Notes under the pieces: generated by a model
What the model saw: the letters and a program-made list of their open reading frames with translations, nothing else
Databases searched by the model: none
Told to the model about the DNA's origin: nothing
Made by a program: the position numbers and the translations under genes
NCBI RefSeq assembly: GCF_024648825.1
Contig: NZ_JANBBE010000001.1
Coordinates: 1,736,001-1,800,000 of the forward strand
Source of the DNA: Lentzea californiensis
GTDB lineage: Bacteria; Actinomycetota; Actinomycetes; Mycobacteriales; Pseudonocardiaceae
Direction: 5' to 3'
Length of the DNA: 64,000 nt
Part shown: in pieces, positions 32,927-42,826 of the stretch
Layout: each line of letters starts with the position of its first letter
Position numbering within the stretch: the stretch's first letter is position 1

Positions 32927-33913
32927 GTGACTCAGCCATTGCTGGAGGTCGAGGATCTCCACGTGGAATTCCGCACCCGCGACGGTGTCGCGAAGGTGCT
33001 CAACGGCGTTTCGTACCACGTCTCGGCGGGTGAGACCCTCGCCGTGCTGGGCGAATCCGGTTCCGGCAAGTCCGTGACGGCCCAGACCATCATGGGCATC
33101 CTGGACACGCCGCCGGGGTTCATCACCAACGGCACGATCAAGTTCCGCGGTGAGGACCTGCTCAAGCAGTCGGCGGAAGAGCGCCGCCAGGTCCGTGGCG
33201 AGGGCATCGCCATGATCTTCCAGGACGCGCTGTCGGCCCTGAACCCCGTGTTCACCATCGGGTTCCAGATCGAGGAGCAGCTCAAGGTCCGCCGCGGGAT
33301 GTCCAAGGCGGACGCCCGCAAGCGGGCGGTCGAGCTCCTCGACCAGGTGAAGATCCCGAACGCCAAGGGTCGCGTCTCGGACTACCCGCACCAGTTCTCC
33401 GGCGGTATGCGGCAGCGCGCGATGATCGCGATGTCGCTGGCCCTCGACCCGGAGCTGCTGATCGCGGACGAGCCCACGACCGCGCTGGACGTCACCGTGC
33501 AGGCCCAGATCATGGACCTGCTGGCGGAGATCCAGAAGGAACGCGAGATGGGCATGATCCTGATCACCCACGACCTCGGCGTCGTCGCCGACGTCGCGGA
33601 CCGGATCTCGGTCATGTACGCGGGCCGCATCGTCGAGCACGCCGACGTGTACGAGCTGTTCCGCGCGCCGGGGCACCCGTACACCGAGTCGCTGCTGGAG
33701 TCCCTGCCGCGCGTGGACCTGCGCGGCCAGGAACTCAAGACGATCAAGGGCCTGCCGCCGTCGCTGACCAACATCCCGTCGGGATGCCCGTTCCACCCGC
33801 GCTGCCCGCGGGCGTTCGACCGTTGCCCCACCGAGGTGCCTGCCGTGCACAACCTCGGCATGGGCCGCACCAGCCGGTGCCACATCGCGGAGGAGGTCGT
33901 CGCTCGTGGCTGA
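32927..33913 (+). CDS. Oligopeptide ABC transporter ATPase (DppD/OppD type)
   Basis: A 328-residue ABC ATPase: Walker [10 protein letters not shown] loop [11 protein letters not shown], signature QFSGGMRQR, Walker [13 protein letters not shown], switch His in ITHDLG, and the oligopeptide C-terminal domain with a Cys cluster ([15 protein letters not shown]) that in relatives can bind an Fe-S cluster. GTG start at 32927; the stop overlaps the next start by 8 bases. Confidence 0.94.
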   Translation: MTQPLLEVEDLHVEFRTRDGVAKVLNGVSYHVSAGETLAVLGESGSGKSVTAQTIMGILDTPPGFITNGTIKFRGEDLLKQSAEERRQVRGEGIAMIFQDALSALNPVFTIGFQIEEQLKVRRGMSKADARKRAVELLDQVKIPNAKGRVSDYPHQFSGGMRQRAMIAMSLALDPELLIADEPTTALDVTVQAQIMDLLAEIQKEREMGMILITHDLGVVADVADRISVMYAGRIVEHADVYELFRAPGHPYTESLLESLPRVDLRGQELKTIKGLPPSLTNIPSGCPFHPRCPRAFDRCPTEVPAVHNLGMGRTSRCHIAEEVVARG

Positions 33914-34901
33914 GCCGATCCTCGAGGTCGAGAACCTCGTCAAGCACTTCCCCGTCCGCGTCGGCGTGCTGTTCAAGCGCACCGTGGGCCACGTCAAGGC
34001 CGTCGACGGTGTCTCGTTCTCGCTGAACAAGGGCGAGACCCTGGGCGTCGTGGGCGAATCGGGTTGTGGCAAGTCCACGCTGGCCCAGGTGCTGATGCGC
34101 CTGGAACCGCCGACGTCGGGCCTGGCGCGCTTCGAGGGCCGCGACATGTTCGCGATGAAGGGTGCGGAGCTGCGCAAGCTGCGCCGCGACATCCAGATCG
34201 TGCTGCAGGACCCGTACACGTCGCTGAACCCGCGCATGACGGTCGGCGACATCGTCGGTGAGCCCTACGAGATCCACACCGAGGTCGCGCCCAAGGGCGA
34301 CCGGCAGCGCAAGGTCCAGGAGCTGCTGGAGACCGTGGGTCTCAACCCGGAGCACATCAACCGGTACCCGCACCAGTTCTCCGGCGGTCAGCGCCAGCGC
34401 ATCGGCATCGCGCGTGCTTTGGCGTTGAAGCCCAAGGTGATCGTGTGCGACGAGCCGGTGTCCGCCCTGGACGTCTCGATCCAGGCGCAGGTCATGAACC
34501 TGCTGGGCGACCTGCAGTCCGAGATGGGTCTCTCGTACGTCTTCATCGCGCACGACCTGTCGGTGGTCCGCCACCTGTCGGACCGCGTCGCGGTGATGTA
34601 CCTCGGCAAGATCGTGGAGATCGGCACCGAGGAAGAGATCTACGAGCGCCCGATGCACCCGTACACGCAGGCGCTGCTGTCCGCCGTGCCGGTGCCGGAC
34701 CCGACCCAGCGCGGCCGGCGCGACGTCATCCGCCTGACGGGTGACGTGCCTTCGCCGATCGACCCGCCGTCGGGCTGCCGGTTCCGCACGCGGTGCTGGA
34801 AGGCGCAGGACATCTGCGCGACCGAGGTTCCCGAGCTCGTGGTGCGGGGCGGCGGTCACCCCGCCGCGTGCCACTTCGCGGAGGAGCGCGCGGTCGTCTG
34901 A
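33906..34901 (+). CDS. Oligopeptide ABC transporter ATPase (DppF/OppF type)
   Basis: A 331-residue ABC ATPase: [57 protein letters not shown], and a C-terminal Cys-containing tail ([15 protein letters not shown]). It forms a heterodimer with the DppD-type subunit. It is the last gene of a five-gene uptake operon (29276-34901). Confidence 0.94.
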   Translation: MAEPILEVENLVKHFPVRVGVLFKRTVGHVKAVDGVSFSLNKGETLGVVGESGCGKSTLAQVLMRLEPPTSGLARFEGRDMFAMKGAELRKLRRDIQIVLQDPYTSLNPRMTVGDIVGEPYEIHTEVAPKGDRQRKVQELLETVGLNPEHINRYPHQFSGGQRQRIGIARALALKPKVIVCDEPVSALDVSIQAQVMNLLGDLQSEMGLSYVFIAHDLSVVRHLSDRVAVMYLGKIVEIGTEEEIYERPMHPYTQALLSAVPVPDPTQRGRRDVIRLTGDVPSPIDPPSGCRFRTRCWKAQDICATEVPELVVRGGGHPAACHFAEERAVV

Positions 34902-34909
34902 TCTGGTTT

Positions 34910-35476
34910 TCAGCTGGTCGAGGGGTCGTGCCCACGGGCACGGCCCCTCAACTCGTCGAAGGCCCTGGTTCCCGAGGCCTGGCCCAGGAACTCCTTGATC
35001 GCCAGCGCGCACTCATGCGGGCTGTTCACGCCGGTGTCGACCTCGAAGTCGTAAAGCCCGTGCTGATGGACGCTGTGCAGCTGCGCGGCGGCCTGCCCGG
35101 CCACCCGGTCACCCCGGGCCCGTTCGCGCCTCTCCAGCTCGTCTGGAGGGCAGTGCACGCCCACGAGCACGACGTCCAGGCCGTCCATCACCTCCAGGCA
35201 GTCCTGCAGACGCCACGGCTCGCTGAGCAGGTGGTCGACCACGACGTCGTTGCCGGCCCGCGCCATGCCCGCCACGGCACGGTGGAAGCCCGCCCTGGTG
35301 CGGCGCAGGACCTCGGCCTGCGCGGGGCCGTCCAGCTCCAGCGTCCGCTCGACGGCGCGCATGGCACCGAAGGCGTCGACGCCGAGGTGGAAGTACGGGG
35401 TGTCCAGCACCAGCAACAGCTGCTCGGCGATGCTCGACTTGCCGGAGCTGGACGTCCCGTTGAGGAAGATGATCAT
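34910..35476 (-). CDS. Chloramphenicol phosphotransferase-like kinase
   Basis: A 188-residue P-loop kinase. It has Walker A LNGTSSSGKSS at the N-terminus, VVVDHLLSEPWRLQDC, and the CPT-family segment ERRERARGDRVAGQA followed by YDFEVDTGVNSPHECA. The founder enzyme of Streptomyces venezuelae phosphorylates chloramphenicol at O3 as self-resistance; most homologues have unknown substrates. It is the distal gene of a minus-strand group (DUF559-like, GNAT, kinase) and overlaps the GNAT stop in ATGA. It converges on the transporter operon with an 8 bp gap. Confidence 0.82.
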   Translation of the reverse strand: MIIFLNGTSSSGKSSIAEQLLLVLDTPYFHLGVDAFGAMRAVERTLELDGPAQAEVLRRTRAGFHRAVAGMARAGNDVVVDHLLSEPWRLQDCLEVMDGLDVVLVGVHCPPDELERRERARGDRVAGQAAAQLHSVHQHGLYDFEVDTGVNSPHECALAIKEFLGQASGTRAFDELRGRARGHDPSTS

Positions 35477-35988
35477 TGCTTGGCGAGGTCGGTGAGCGAG
35501 ACGCCCGGACCGACCTCGCGCGTGCCGGTCTCCACGAACCCGCGCCTGCGGTAGAGCGTGAGCGCGGGCTCGTTCCTGGTGCCCGTGCTGACGACCTGCG
35601 GCCCGTCCGGCAGCGCGTCGAGCAACTTCGACGCGATGCCGCGGCGGTGTGCTCGCGGGTGCACGACGAGCCGGTGGATGTCCACTGTGGACCCGTCGAG
35701 CCGGTAGGACACCGCGCCCGCGAGACCTTCCTCGTCGTAGAGCCCGAGGAAGGTCTCGCCGCAGGCGCGGAGCTCGTCGAGCGACTCGTGCAGCGGCGGG
35801 ATGCCGTCGAAGCCGATGAGCTCGGCCTCGACGGCGTACGCCAGCCGTTGCACCGTCCAGAGCTCGTGCAGGACGGTGTCGTCGGTCAGGTCGAGGATCC
35901 CGGTTCTCCCGACCTGACGTTGATGAGGGGAGCTTTCATCAACGTCAGGTTGATGAAAGCTCCCCTCATCAACCGCAGGGTTGGTCAT
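35473..35988 (-). CDS. GNAT family N-acetyltransferase with palindrome-derived N-terminus
   Basis: A 171-residue GNAT with an acetyl-CoA loop VVHPRAHRRGIASKLL and ending LTLYRRRGFVETG. The recognisable domain begins about residue 30. The first 25 codons are largely the 24 bp-armed palindrome at 35920-35972 read in frame. The ATG at 35988 overlaps the upstream stop in ATGA, and there is no other ATG or GTG before the domain apart from a GTG too far inside, so the palindrome is probably translated. Confidence 0.78.
   Translation of the reverse strand: MTNPAVDEGSFHQPDVDESSPHQRQVGRTGILDLTDDTVLHELWTVQRLAYAVEAELIGFDGIPPLHESLDELRACGETFLGLYDEEGLAGAVSYRLDGSTVDIHRLVVHPRAHRRGIASKLLDALPDGPQVVSTGTRNEPALTLYRRRGFVETGTREVGPGVSLTDLAKQ
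35912..35972. repeat. Palindromic element copy A (inside the GNAT gene)
   Basis: Arms 35920-35943 and 35949-35972 are perfect 24 bp inverted repeats around a 5-base loop. A second, mutually exclusive 15 bp stem is formed by 35912-35926 and 35936-35950. Each arm is itself palindromic (TTGATGA...TCATCAA around GGGGAGCTT). The same core is in copy B at 36996-37044. Confidence 0.9.
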
Positions 35989-36980
35989 GTCGGTTCCGCC
36001 TTTCTGATGTTCACGGCCGGTCGGGGACGTGCCTGCGCTGCCGTGTAGGCCGCGCGTAGTTCGGCGACTACTGCGTCAGGCTTTTTGCGCAGGCGCGACG
36101 GGAGCGTCTGGACCACGCTGATGCCGGCTGCCGCATACCTGCAGTTGCGCTCCAGGGTTCTTGCGTAGGCGTCTTTGCTGTAGTGGAACTCGTTGCTGTC
36201 GATCTCCCAGGCGAGGCCGACCTCGTCGCACCACGTGTCCGGCATGCCCACGTAGTTGCCGTCATGATCCACTATGACGACGTTTCGATGCGGGGTTGGA
36301 AGACTGGCTCGGTGCCAGATCTCCAAGGAGTCAGCCTCTGCGACCGACCGCACACCTAGGTCGATCTCCTCAAGCACACGCCTTGGCAACGCGGTTCCAC
36401 GCTTCGTTCCGACGTTCAGTTCACCATGAAGATGATCTATGTCGGTCAGGCCACTTTGAACTGCTTCGATCAGAAGAGCTCGCACAGCGTCGAGGTCCCG
36501 GATTCTGCGGACGCCGTCCAGGACTGCTCGAGTTGGCGGAGCAAGCGGTACGCCGTCTCGGTACTTCGCCTCAGGAAGAAACCGCGTGCGTTCCAAGACC
36601 GCGAATCCTGAGCTGAGCACGCGGCTTTCGTGAGGGATCAGGACATGTACGAACTGCGGATCCGGTCCGGCCCGAAGGCCGTACAGACGTGCTGCCTGAA
36701 GTCCCGTGACGACAGCTTGATGCTTCGCGAAGACGAGCGCGGCCTCGATCCGTTGACGTGCTGTCGGCAGTGATCTGGACAGCAGCACCACCCCCGGCAG
36801 GAGATGACGCCACCGGCCGCCAGGCTGGCATTGCCGGTAGGTCGTCGTCTGGCTGATGCCGAGGGTCTCGAGAACCGATGCCCTGATCACGCCGAACCGG
36901 CTGTGCTTCCACAGCTCGCCGTCGGCGCGATCCCATCTCCCTCGTTCCATGGAGGCCATGCTGCCCGGCAGGTCTGACAT
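35985..36980 (-). CDS. DUF559-type (AbiEi/Vsr-like fold) protein
   Basis: A 331-residue protein. The N-terminal half resembles AbiEi-like regulators (LETLGISQTTTYRQCQPGGRWRHLLPGVVLL); the C-terminal half carries a restriction-endonuclease-like segment (HRNVVIVDHDGNYVGMPDTWCDEVGLAWEIDSNEFHY, RLRKKPDAVVAELRAAY) seen in DUF559 proteins, with plausible catalytic acids in MPDTW and WEID. Function is unproven. The ATG at 36980 is chosen; extending to 37046 would read through palindrome copy B. Start-stop overlap with the GNAT gene suggests an operon. Confidence 0.65.
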   Translation of the reverse strand: MSDLPGSMASMERGRWDRADGELWKHSRFGVIRASVLETLGISQTTTYRQCQPGGRWRHLLPGVVLLSRSLPTARQRIEAALVFAKHQAVVTGLQAARLYGLRAGPDPQFVHVLIPHESRVLSSGFAVLERTRFLPEAKYRDGVPLAPPTRAVLDGVRRIRDLDAVRALLIEAVQSGLTDIDHLHGELNVGTKRGTALPRRVLEEIDLGVRSVAEADSLEIWHRASLPTPHRNVVIVDHDGNYVGMPDTWCDEVGLAWEIDSNEFHYSKDAYARTLERNCRYAAAGISVVQTLPSRLRKKPDAVVAELRAAYTAAQARPRPAVNIRKAEPT

Positions 36981-36995
36981 TCCGGATGTGCGCTG

Positions 36996-37044
36996 GATGA
37001 GGGGAGCTTTCATAAACCTGAGGTTTATGAAAGCTCCCCTCATC
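36996..37044. repeat. Palindromic element copy B
   Basis: Perfect 24 bp arms (36996-37019 and 37021-37044) around a single central base. The core GATGAGGGGAGCTTTCAT is shared with copy A. It lies between the stop of the S10 peptidase gene and the start of the DUF559-like gene, both on the minus strand, so it can act as a terminator for the peptidase gene. Confidence 0.9.
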
Positions 37045-37065
37045 AACCACCCGAAAGGGTGAGGA

Positions 37066-38523
37066 TCACGTGCCGGAGGAGTTCCGGACGAACGCCGCCA
37101 GGTCCTCGGACTGCTGGACCCTGCTGGGCTCGTGGACGTACATCATGTGGCCGGCCGGGTAGTAGGCCGACTCGATGTTCGCCGTGAGCTCCTTCGGGAT
37201 CTGCAGGTGCGCGATGAGGTGCTCGGCCGCGAAGTACGGCGTGGCACCGTCGTACCAGCCGAACGCGACGTGGACCTTGAGGTGCGGGTTCGCCCGCATC
37301 GCCGACGAGAGCTTGCCCGCCGTCGTGACGTGGCGGCCCTCGAACTCCTTGTACGACCAGTTCTCGATGACTCGCGCGAGGACCTCGTACGGCAGGTCGC
37401 TGGAGTAGCCGAGCTCGGCGTGCAGGTAGTGGTTGAGCACCGCCGAGTACGGGCCGAGGATCGCGTCGATGGACGGGTCCGCGGAGATGCCCTCGCGGCC
37501 GTAGTCGGTGTCCCAGCCGGTGAAGCGGGAGTCGATGCGGCCGACGGTCTTGCGGTCGCGGCGGAGCAGTTCGGTGAAGAACCGGATGTGCTCGATGCGC
37601 AGGTCGACCGCGTCCACGTACTCCTCGGACAGGCCGGTGAGCCGGGCGAGCTTCTCGATCGTCGCGGCGCGTTCGGCGTCGCTGAGCCGGTTGCCGCGGG
37701 CGAGGGCGTAGGGGTAGTCGCGGACCGCGAACTCCTCGGCCTCGGCGAGCACCTCCTTGAGCGGACGGTCGCCGTGCAGGCCGTGGTAGTTGGCGATGGC
37801 CGCGTACGTCGGCAGGAAGAGCGTGTAGGCCAGGTCGTGGCCCTCGTTGAACTCCAGCGTCGCGAAGTCCAGCACCGACGAGATCAGCATGAGCCCGTTG
37901 AGGTACATGCCGTACTTCTTCTGCAGGTGCTCGGCGAGACCGGCCGCGCGGAGCGTGCCGTAGGACTCGCCGCAGAGGAACTTCGGCGACATCCAGCGGC
38001 CGTTGCGCGAGGTCCAGAGCCGGATGACCTCGGCGATGGACTCGATGTCGGGCTGGTAGCCGTGGTAGCTGCCGGGCTTCTCGCCCTTCGCGGCCCGCGA
38101 GTACCCGGTGGACACCGGGTCGATGAACACGAGGTCGCTCTCGGCGAGCAGGCTCTCCTCGTTGTCCGCGATCCCGTACGGCGGGGCGGTGAGGTCGCCG
38201 ACGTCGCCACTGAGGACGCGGCGGGGCCCGAGGAGCCCCATGTGCAGCCACACGCTCGCGGAACCCGGTCCGCCGTTGAACGCGAACGTCACGGGCCGCT
38301 TCAGCGGGTCCGCGCCGTCGAGCGTGTAGGTGGTCACGAACACCTCGGCCTTGGGCTTGTGGCCCTCGAACACGCCGTCCTTGAGCACTTCTTCCTTGAG
38401 CACGATCCGCCCGGTGGTGGCGGTGTAGTTCAGTTCGCGGCCCTTGACGACGATGCTGTGCTGGGTGGTGACCAGATCATCAGCGGGAGACTCGGGCTTC
38501 TCTTCGGTCTTCTCCTCGGACAT
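37066..38523 (-). CDS. S10 family serine carboxypeptidase-like protein
   Basis: A 485-residue S10 peptidase. It shows the oxyanion motif FAFNGGPGSASVW near residue 85, nucleophile LCGESYGTLRAAG near 180, acid in FGWYDGATPYFAAEH and His in YPAGHMMYVHEPS. No signal peptide is visible, so it is probably cytoplasmic, as in many bacterial homologues. Starts at the ATG at 38523 (MSEEKTEEKPES). Its 5' end collides with the 5' end of the divergent UDG reading frame. Confidence 0.88.
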   Translation of the reverse strand: MSEEKTEEKPESPADDLVTTQHSIVVKGRELNYTATTGRIVLKEEVLKDGVFEGHKPKAEVFVTTYTLDGADPLKRPVTFAFNGGPGSASVWLHMGLLGPRRVLSGDVGDLTAPPYGIADNEESLLAESDLVFIDPVSTGYSRAAKGEKPGSYHGYQPDIESIAEVIRLWTSRNGRWMSPKFLCGESYGTLRAAGLAEHLQKKYGMYLNGLMLISSVLDFATLEFNEGHDLAYTLFLPTYAAIANYHGLHGDRPLKEVLAEAEEFAVRDYPYALARGNRLSDAERAATIEKLARLTGLSEEYVDAVDLRIEHIRFFTELLRRDRKTVGRIDSRFTGWDTDYGREGISADPSIDAILGPYSAVLNHYLHAELGYSSDLPYEVLARVIENWSYKEFEGRHVTTAGKLSSAMRANPHLKVHVAFGWYDGATPYFAAEHLIAHLQIPKELTANIESAYYPAGHMMYVHEPSRVQQSEDLAAFVRNSSGT

Positions 38524-39177
38524 GGGAGCAACACTACGGAACTCGACGATCGAATAACGGCCTGCCGAGCGTGCCCGCGCCTGGTCGCGTGGCGCGAGAC
38601 AGCGGCGACGGTGAAGCGCGCGGCGTTCATGGATTGGGACTACTGGGGCAAACCCGTCCCGGGCTTCGGTCCGATGGACGCCTCGCTGCTCATCGTGGGC
38701 CTCGCACCCGCCGCGCACGGCGGAAACCGCACCGGGCGAATGTTCACCGGCGACGCCTCGGGTGACTTCCTCTACCGGGCGTTGTACGAGGTCGGCCTGG
38801 CCTCACAGCCCACCGCGTGGGCCCGGGACGACGGCATGGAGCTGTACGGCGTGCGCATGGCCTCGCCCGTGCGGTGCGCACCGCCGGAGAACAAGCCGAC
38901 CGCCGAGGAACGGGACCGGTGCTCGCCGTTCCTGCGCGAGGAGATCTCGCTGATGCCGAACCTGCGGTCGGTCATGGTGCTCGGCGGGTTCGGGTGGAAG
39001 GCGTTCCTGCCGCTGCTGGGGCCGGAGCGGCCGAAGTTCGGGCACGGCGTGGAGGTCGAGATGGGCGGGCTGCGGGTGTTCGGGTGCTACCACGTGTCCC
39101 CGCACAACACCTACACCGGCAGGCTGACCCAGGAGATGCTGCAGGACGTGCTGAAACGGGCGATGGGTTCCACTTAG
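38458..39177 (+). CDS. Family 5 uracil-DNA glycosylase (start unclear)
   Basis: A 4Fe-4S uracil-DNA glycosylase: CRACPRLVAW with two cluster cysteines, IVGLAPAAHGGNRTGRMFTGD (uracil pocket), PVRCAPPENKP, VLGGFGWKAF and VSPHNTYTGRLT. It removes uracil from DNA. The frame is open to the left, but the only canonical in-frame start before the CxxC is a GTG at 38458, 66 bases inside the divergent peptidase gene. The first ATG after it (38630) would delete two cluster ligands. A non-standard start near 38530 or a small sequence error is possible. Confidence 0.8.
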   Translation: MLGGDQIISGRLGLLFGLLLGHGSNTTELDDRITACRACPRLVAWRETAATVKRAAFMDWDYWGKPVPGFGPMDASLLIVGLAPAAHGGNRTGRMFTGDASGDFLYRALYEVGLASQPTAWARDDGMELYGVRMASPVRCAPPENKPTAEERDRCSPFLREEISLMPNLRSVMVLGGFGWKAFLPLLGPERPKFGHGVEVEMGGLRVFGCYHVSPHNTYTGRLTQEMLQDVLKRAMGST

Positions 39178-39187
39178 GATCCGCCGC

Positions 39188-39661
39188 GTGGAGTTCTGGA
39201 CCGAGGACAGCTACGGCATGCAGGCACCGCTCACCGATGACGCCGTCCGCGAGGCCGAGGCGGTGCTGGGCGTGCGGCTGCCGGAGGCACTGCTGGAGCT
39301 GCTGCGCGTGCAGAACGGCGGCGGCGTCGTGGCCGCGCGGTCCGCGTTCCCGACGAGCGAGCCGACGTCGTGGGCGCCGGACCACGCGCCGTTCGACAGC
39401 CTGATGGGCATCGGGACGGCGGAGCGCACCACGTCGTTGCTCGACACGCCCTATCTGGTGCGGGAGTGGGGGCTGCCGTCGCCCGTGGTGCTGCTGACCG
39501 GGGACGGCCACTGGTGGATCGCGCTGGACTACCGGACGTGCGGGGCGACCGGTGAGCCGTCGGTCGTGTGGCTCGACGCCGACGACGAGTGGGAGCTGCC
39601 GCTGGCCCCCGACCTCCGGACGTTCCTCGACGGCCTGGTGCCCGCCGAGTCGTTCGGCTAG
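39188..39661 (+). CDS. SMI1/KNR4 (SUKH) family protein
   Basis: A 157-residue SUKH-fold protein: an N-terminal helix LTDDAVREAEAVLGVRLPEALLELLRVQNGGGV typical of SMI1/KNR4, the MGIGTAERTTSLLDT strand region, VVLLTGDGHWWIALDYR and DLRTFLDGLV. Many SUKH proteins are immunity factors for polymorphic toxins, though no toxin gene is adjacent. GTG start 10 bp after the UDG gene. Confidence 0.85.
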   Translation: MEFWTEDSYGMQAPLTDDAVREAEAVLGVRLPEALLELLRVQNGGGVVAARSAFPTSEPTSWAPDHAPFDSLMGIGTAERTTSLLDTPYLVREWGLPSPVVLLTGDGHWWIALDYRTCGATGEPSVVWLDADDEWELPLAPDLRTFLDGLVPAESFG

Positions 39662-39715
39662 CGAGTTGACCGGAGGATCATCCGAACCCCGCCGACCCGT
39701 GCGAGGCTGACCGGC

Positions 39716-40315
39716 ATGAAGTGGTGGCGCGCAGGGGCGGCGGTGGCGGCGTTGCTGATCGTCGTCGTCGCTGCCAGTGGCACGTCGCCGGTCACGTTCG
39801 TCAACCGCCTCGACGACCGCCCACCGCCGCAGGACAGGGCGCCTCAGCTGGACGTCTCGCTGCCCAACGAGCTGCCTGGCGTGTTCGCCGTGCCGCTCAC
39901 CGTGTACCTGGTCCTGCTCGCCGCGCTCGTCCTGTTCGGACTGATCGGGATCGTCCTGGCCTTCGAGCTGCCCCGCTGGCGCCGCCGCCGAGGCGTGCGG
40001 GGAGTGGAGATCGAGGGCGCCGAGTTCGGGGAGCCCGCGGTGGTGGCGCGCGTCGAGAAGGCGTTGCAGCAGTTCACCGAGCACCCGAACCGGCCGCCGC
40101 GCGACGCCGTGATCGCCGCCTGGCTCGCGCTCGAAGCCGCCGAGGAACGCCTGCCGCACCAGACGCCCACCGAGTTCACCGAGAAGCTCGGCGTGGACGC
40201 CGTGGTGCTCAAGGACCTCTACCAACGCGCGCGGTTCGGGCACGAGGACGTGACGGCCGCGCAGGCCGAGCAGGCACGGCAAGAGCTGAGCCGCATCGTC
40301 CGGGAGCTCGCATGA
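39716..40315 (+). CDS. DUF4129 membrane protein
   Basis: A 199-residue protein with an N-terminal signal-like segment, one clear membrane helix (VPLTVYLVLLAALVLFGLIGIVLAF) and a cytoplasmic DUF4129 domain (RPPRDAVIAAWLALEAAEERLPHQTPTEFTEKL, LYQRARFGHEDVTAAQAEQA). DUF4129 genes travel with MoxR ATPases and DUF58 proteins, as here, in operons thought to handle cell-envelope or protein-complex assembly. First gene of a five-gene coupled operon. Confidence 0.85.
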   Translation: MKWWRAGAAVAALLIVVVAASGTSPVTFVNRLDDRPPPQDRAPQLDVSLPNELPGVFAVPLTVYLVLLAALVLFGLIGIVLAFELPRWRRRRGVRGVEIEGAEFGEPAVVARVEKALQQFTEHPNRPPRDAVIAAWLALEAAEERLPHQTPTEFTEKLGVDAVVLKDLYQRARFGHEDVTAAQAEQARQELSRIVRELA

Positions 40316-40658
40316 AGACCGCGCTGGCACTGGCGGCCGGAGTGGTCATCGGCGTCGTGATCTGGCTGCTCGGCGCCCCGCCGGCGTGGGCCGCGGCGCT
40401 GGCAGTGCCGCCCACTGCGTTCGGCGTGCTGGTCACGAGGCTGCCGCGGGCCACCGACATCGTCTGGAGTTCGGCACCGCCGCCACCCGGTTCGATCAGC
40501 ACCGCAGTCGCCAGCACGCTCGCGAGCAGGCTCACCGAGGCGGCGGAGGACCCGAGGCGCTACCAGGAACGGTTCCGCGCCCGGTTCGCACGACTGGGGA
40601 TCGAGGCGTCCGAGATGCCGGATCCGAAACAACTCGCGGAGAGGCTCAGGAGGGTCGA

Positions 40659-40662
<4 letters not shown>
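40312..40662 (+). CDS. Small membrane protein of the MoxR/DUF58 operon
   Basis: A 116-residue protein with two hydrophobic segments (LALAAGVVIGVVIWLLG and AALAVPPTAFGVLV) and a charged C-terminal helix. I do not recognise a named family. It overlaps both neighbours (ATGA and GTGA), so it is surely part of the operon. Confidence 0.8.
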
Positions 40663-41596
<934 letters not shown>

Positions 41597-41600
<4 letters not shown>

Positions 41601-42826
41601 GCAGGGCGGACAAGATCAGGGAGGCGTTCGCCCAGTCGCACGGCGCGCACTGGCACCCGACGGACGCGTACTCGCGCGCCGTCTGGCTGGGCGTCGGGCT
41701 CGTCGTCGGCGGGATGTTCCTGCACCAGGTCGAACTGGTGCTGTTCGGCGTGCCGCTGGTCCTGTCCGTGCTGCTCACCCACAAACCCCGTGGCACACCG
41801 AAGGTCGACGTCCATCCCGTGCCGCGCGGGGCGGGCATGGGTGTCGTGCACACCGTCGCGCACCTCGACGGCGCGGACGCGGAGATCGCGGTCGTCAAGC
41901 TGCCGGGTGGCGCCCGCGCGGTGCCGGCGCACTCGCCCGACCTGCCGGTCGAGATCCGGCGCGACGCGTGGGGTCCCGGCGTCGACCTGCGCTTGGACCA
42001 CCTGTTCGCCGGGCCGGACGGCATGCACGTCTACGGGCCGATCGTCGGCGTCGAGCACGTCCGCACGATCCTGCCGCCTGTCGAGCACCACCCGTCCGGG
42101 CCGTTGCCGCCCCGGCCCGCCGGGCTGGTCGGCATCCACCGCTCGCCCCGCGCCGGCGACTCGACCGAACTGCGCGACATCAGGGCGTTCCAGCCGGGGG
42201 ACAGGCTCAAGCGCATCGACTGGCGCGTCACGACCCGCACCGGCACCGTGCACGTCCGCGAACGGCACGCCGAGGCCGACGCGGAGATCGTGCTGGCCCT
42301 GGACACGCGCGCGGACGTCGGCGTGGACGTGGCGGACTGGGCCTCTCCCCACTACGGGGCGACGACGCGGCCCGGCGGCAGCCTCGACCGGGCGGTGCGG
42401 CTGGCGGCGTCGATGGCCGCGGGCTACCTGCGGCAGGGCGACCGGGTGGCGTTGACGGACCTGTCCCGGCCGCAGCTCAACGTGCGTTCCGGCGTCGGGC
42501 GGCGGCACCTGATGCGCATCCGCACGCAGCTCGTCGTGTGCGTGCAGGCCGCCGGGTGGTCGTCGCGGGTGGCGTTGCGCAGGCTGCCGCACGGGAGCGT
42601 GGTCGTGCTGCTGTCGCCGTTCCTCGACGACGACGTCGCGGAGCTGGCCGTGCAGACGCGCAAGCACGGGCACGTCGTGCTGGCGATCAACACGCTGCCG
42701 ATGCCGCTGGTACCCGACGCGGAGACGCCTTGGGGTGAGGTCGCGGCCGAGATGATCGCCGCGGAGCACCGGCTGCGGCTGCGGCGCATGGCCGAGCACG
42801 GGGTGGCGGTGACGCGCGAATGCTGA
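41597..42826 (+). CDS. DUF58 protein (MoxR partner)
   Basis: A 409-residue protein. Two N-terminal membrane segments (VWLGVGLVVGGMFLHQVELVLFGVP) precede the DUF58 core LRDIRAFQPGDRLKRIDWRVTTRTGTVHVRE and a vWA-like region (EIVLALDTRADVG). It is the usual partner of MoxR. ATGA overlap with the ATPase gene. Confidence 0.9.

Noticed and set aside
31850-34252. 800-codon minus-strand frame
   Set aside because: Covers three transporter genes in antisense and has no domain of its own.
36981-37046. Extension of the DUF559-like protein through palindrome B
   Set aside because: The added residues come only from the palindrome; an ATG at 36980 directly precedes the plausible N-terminus.
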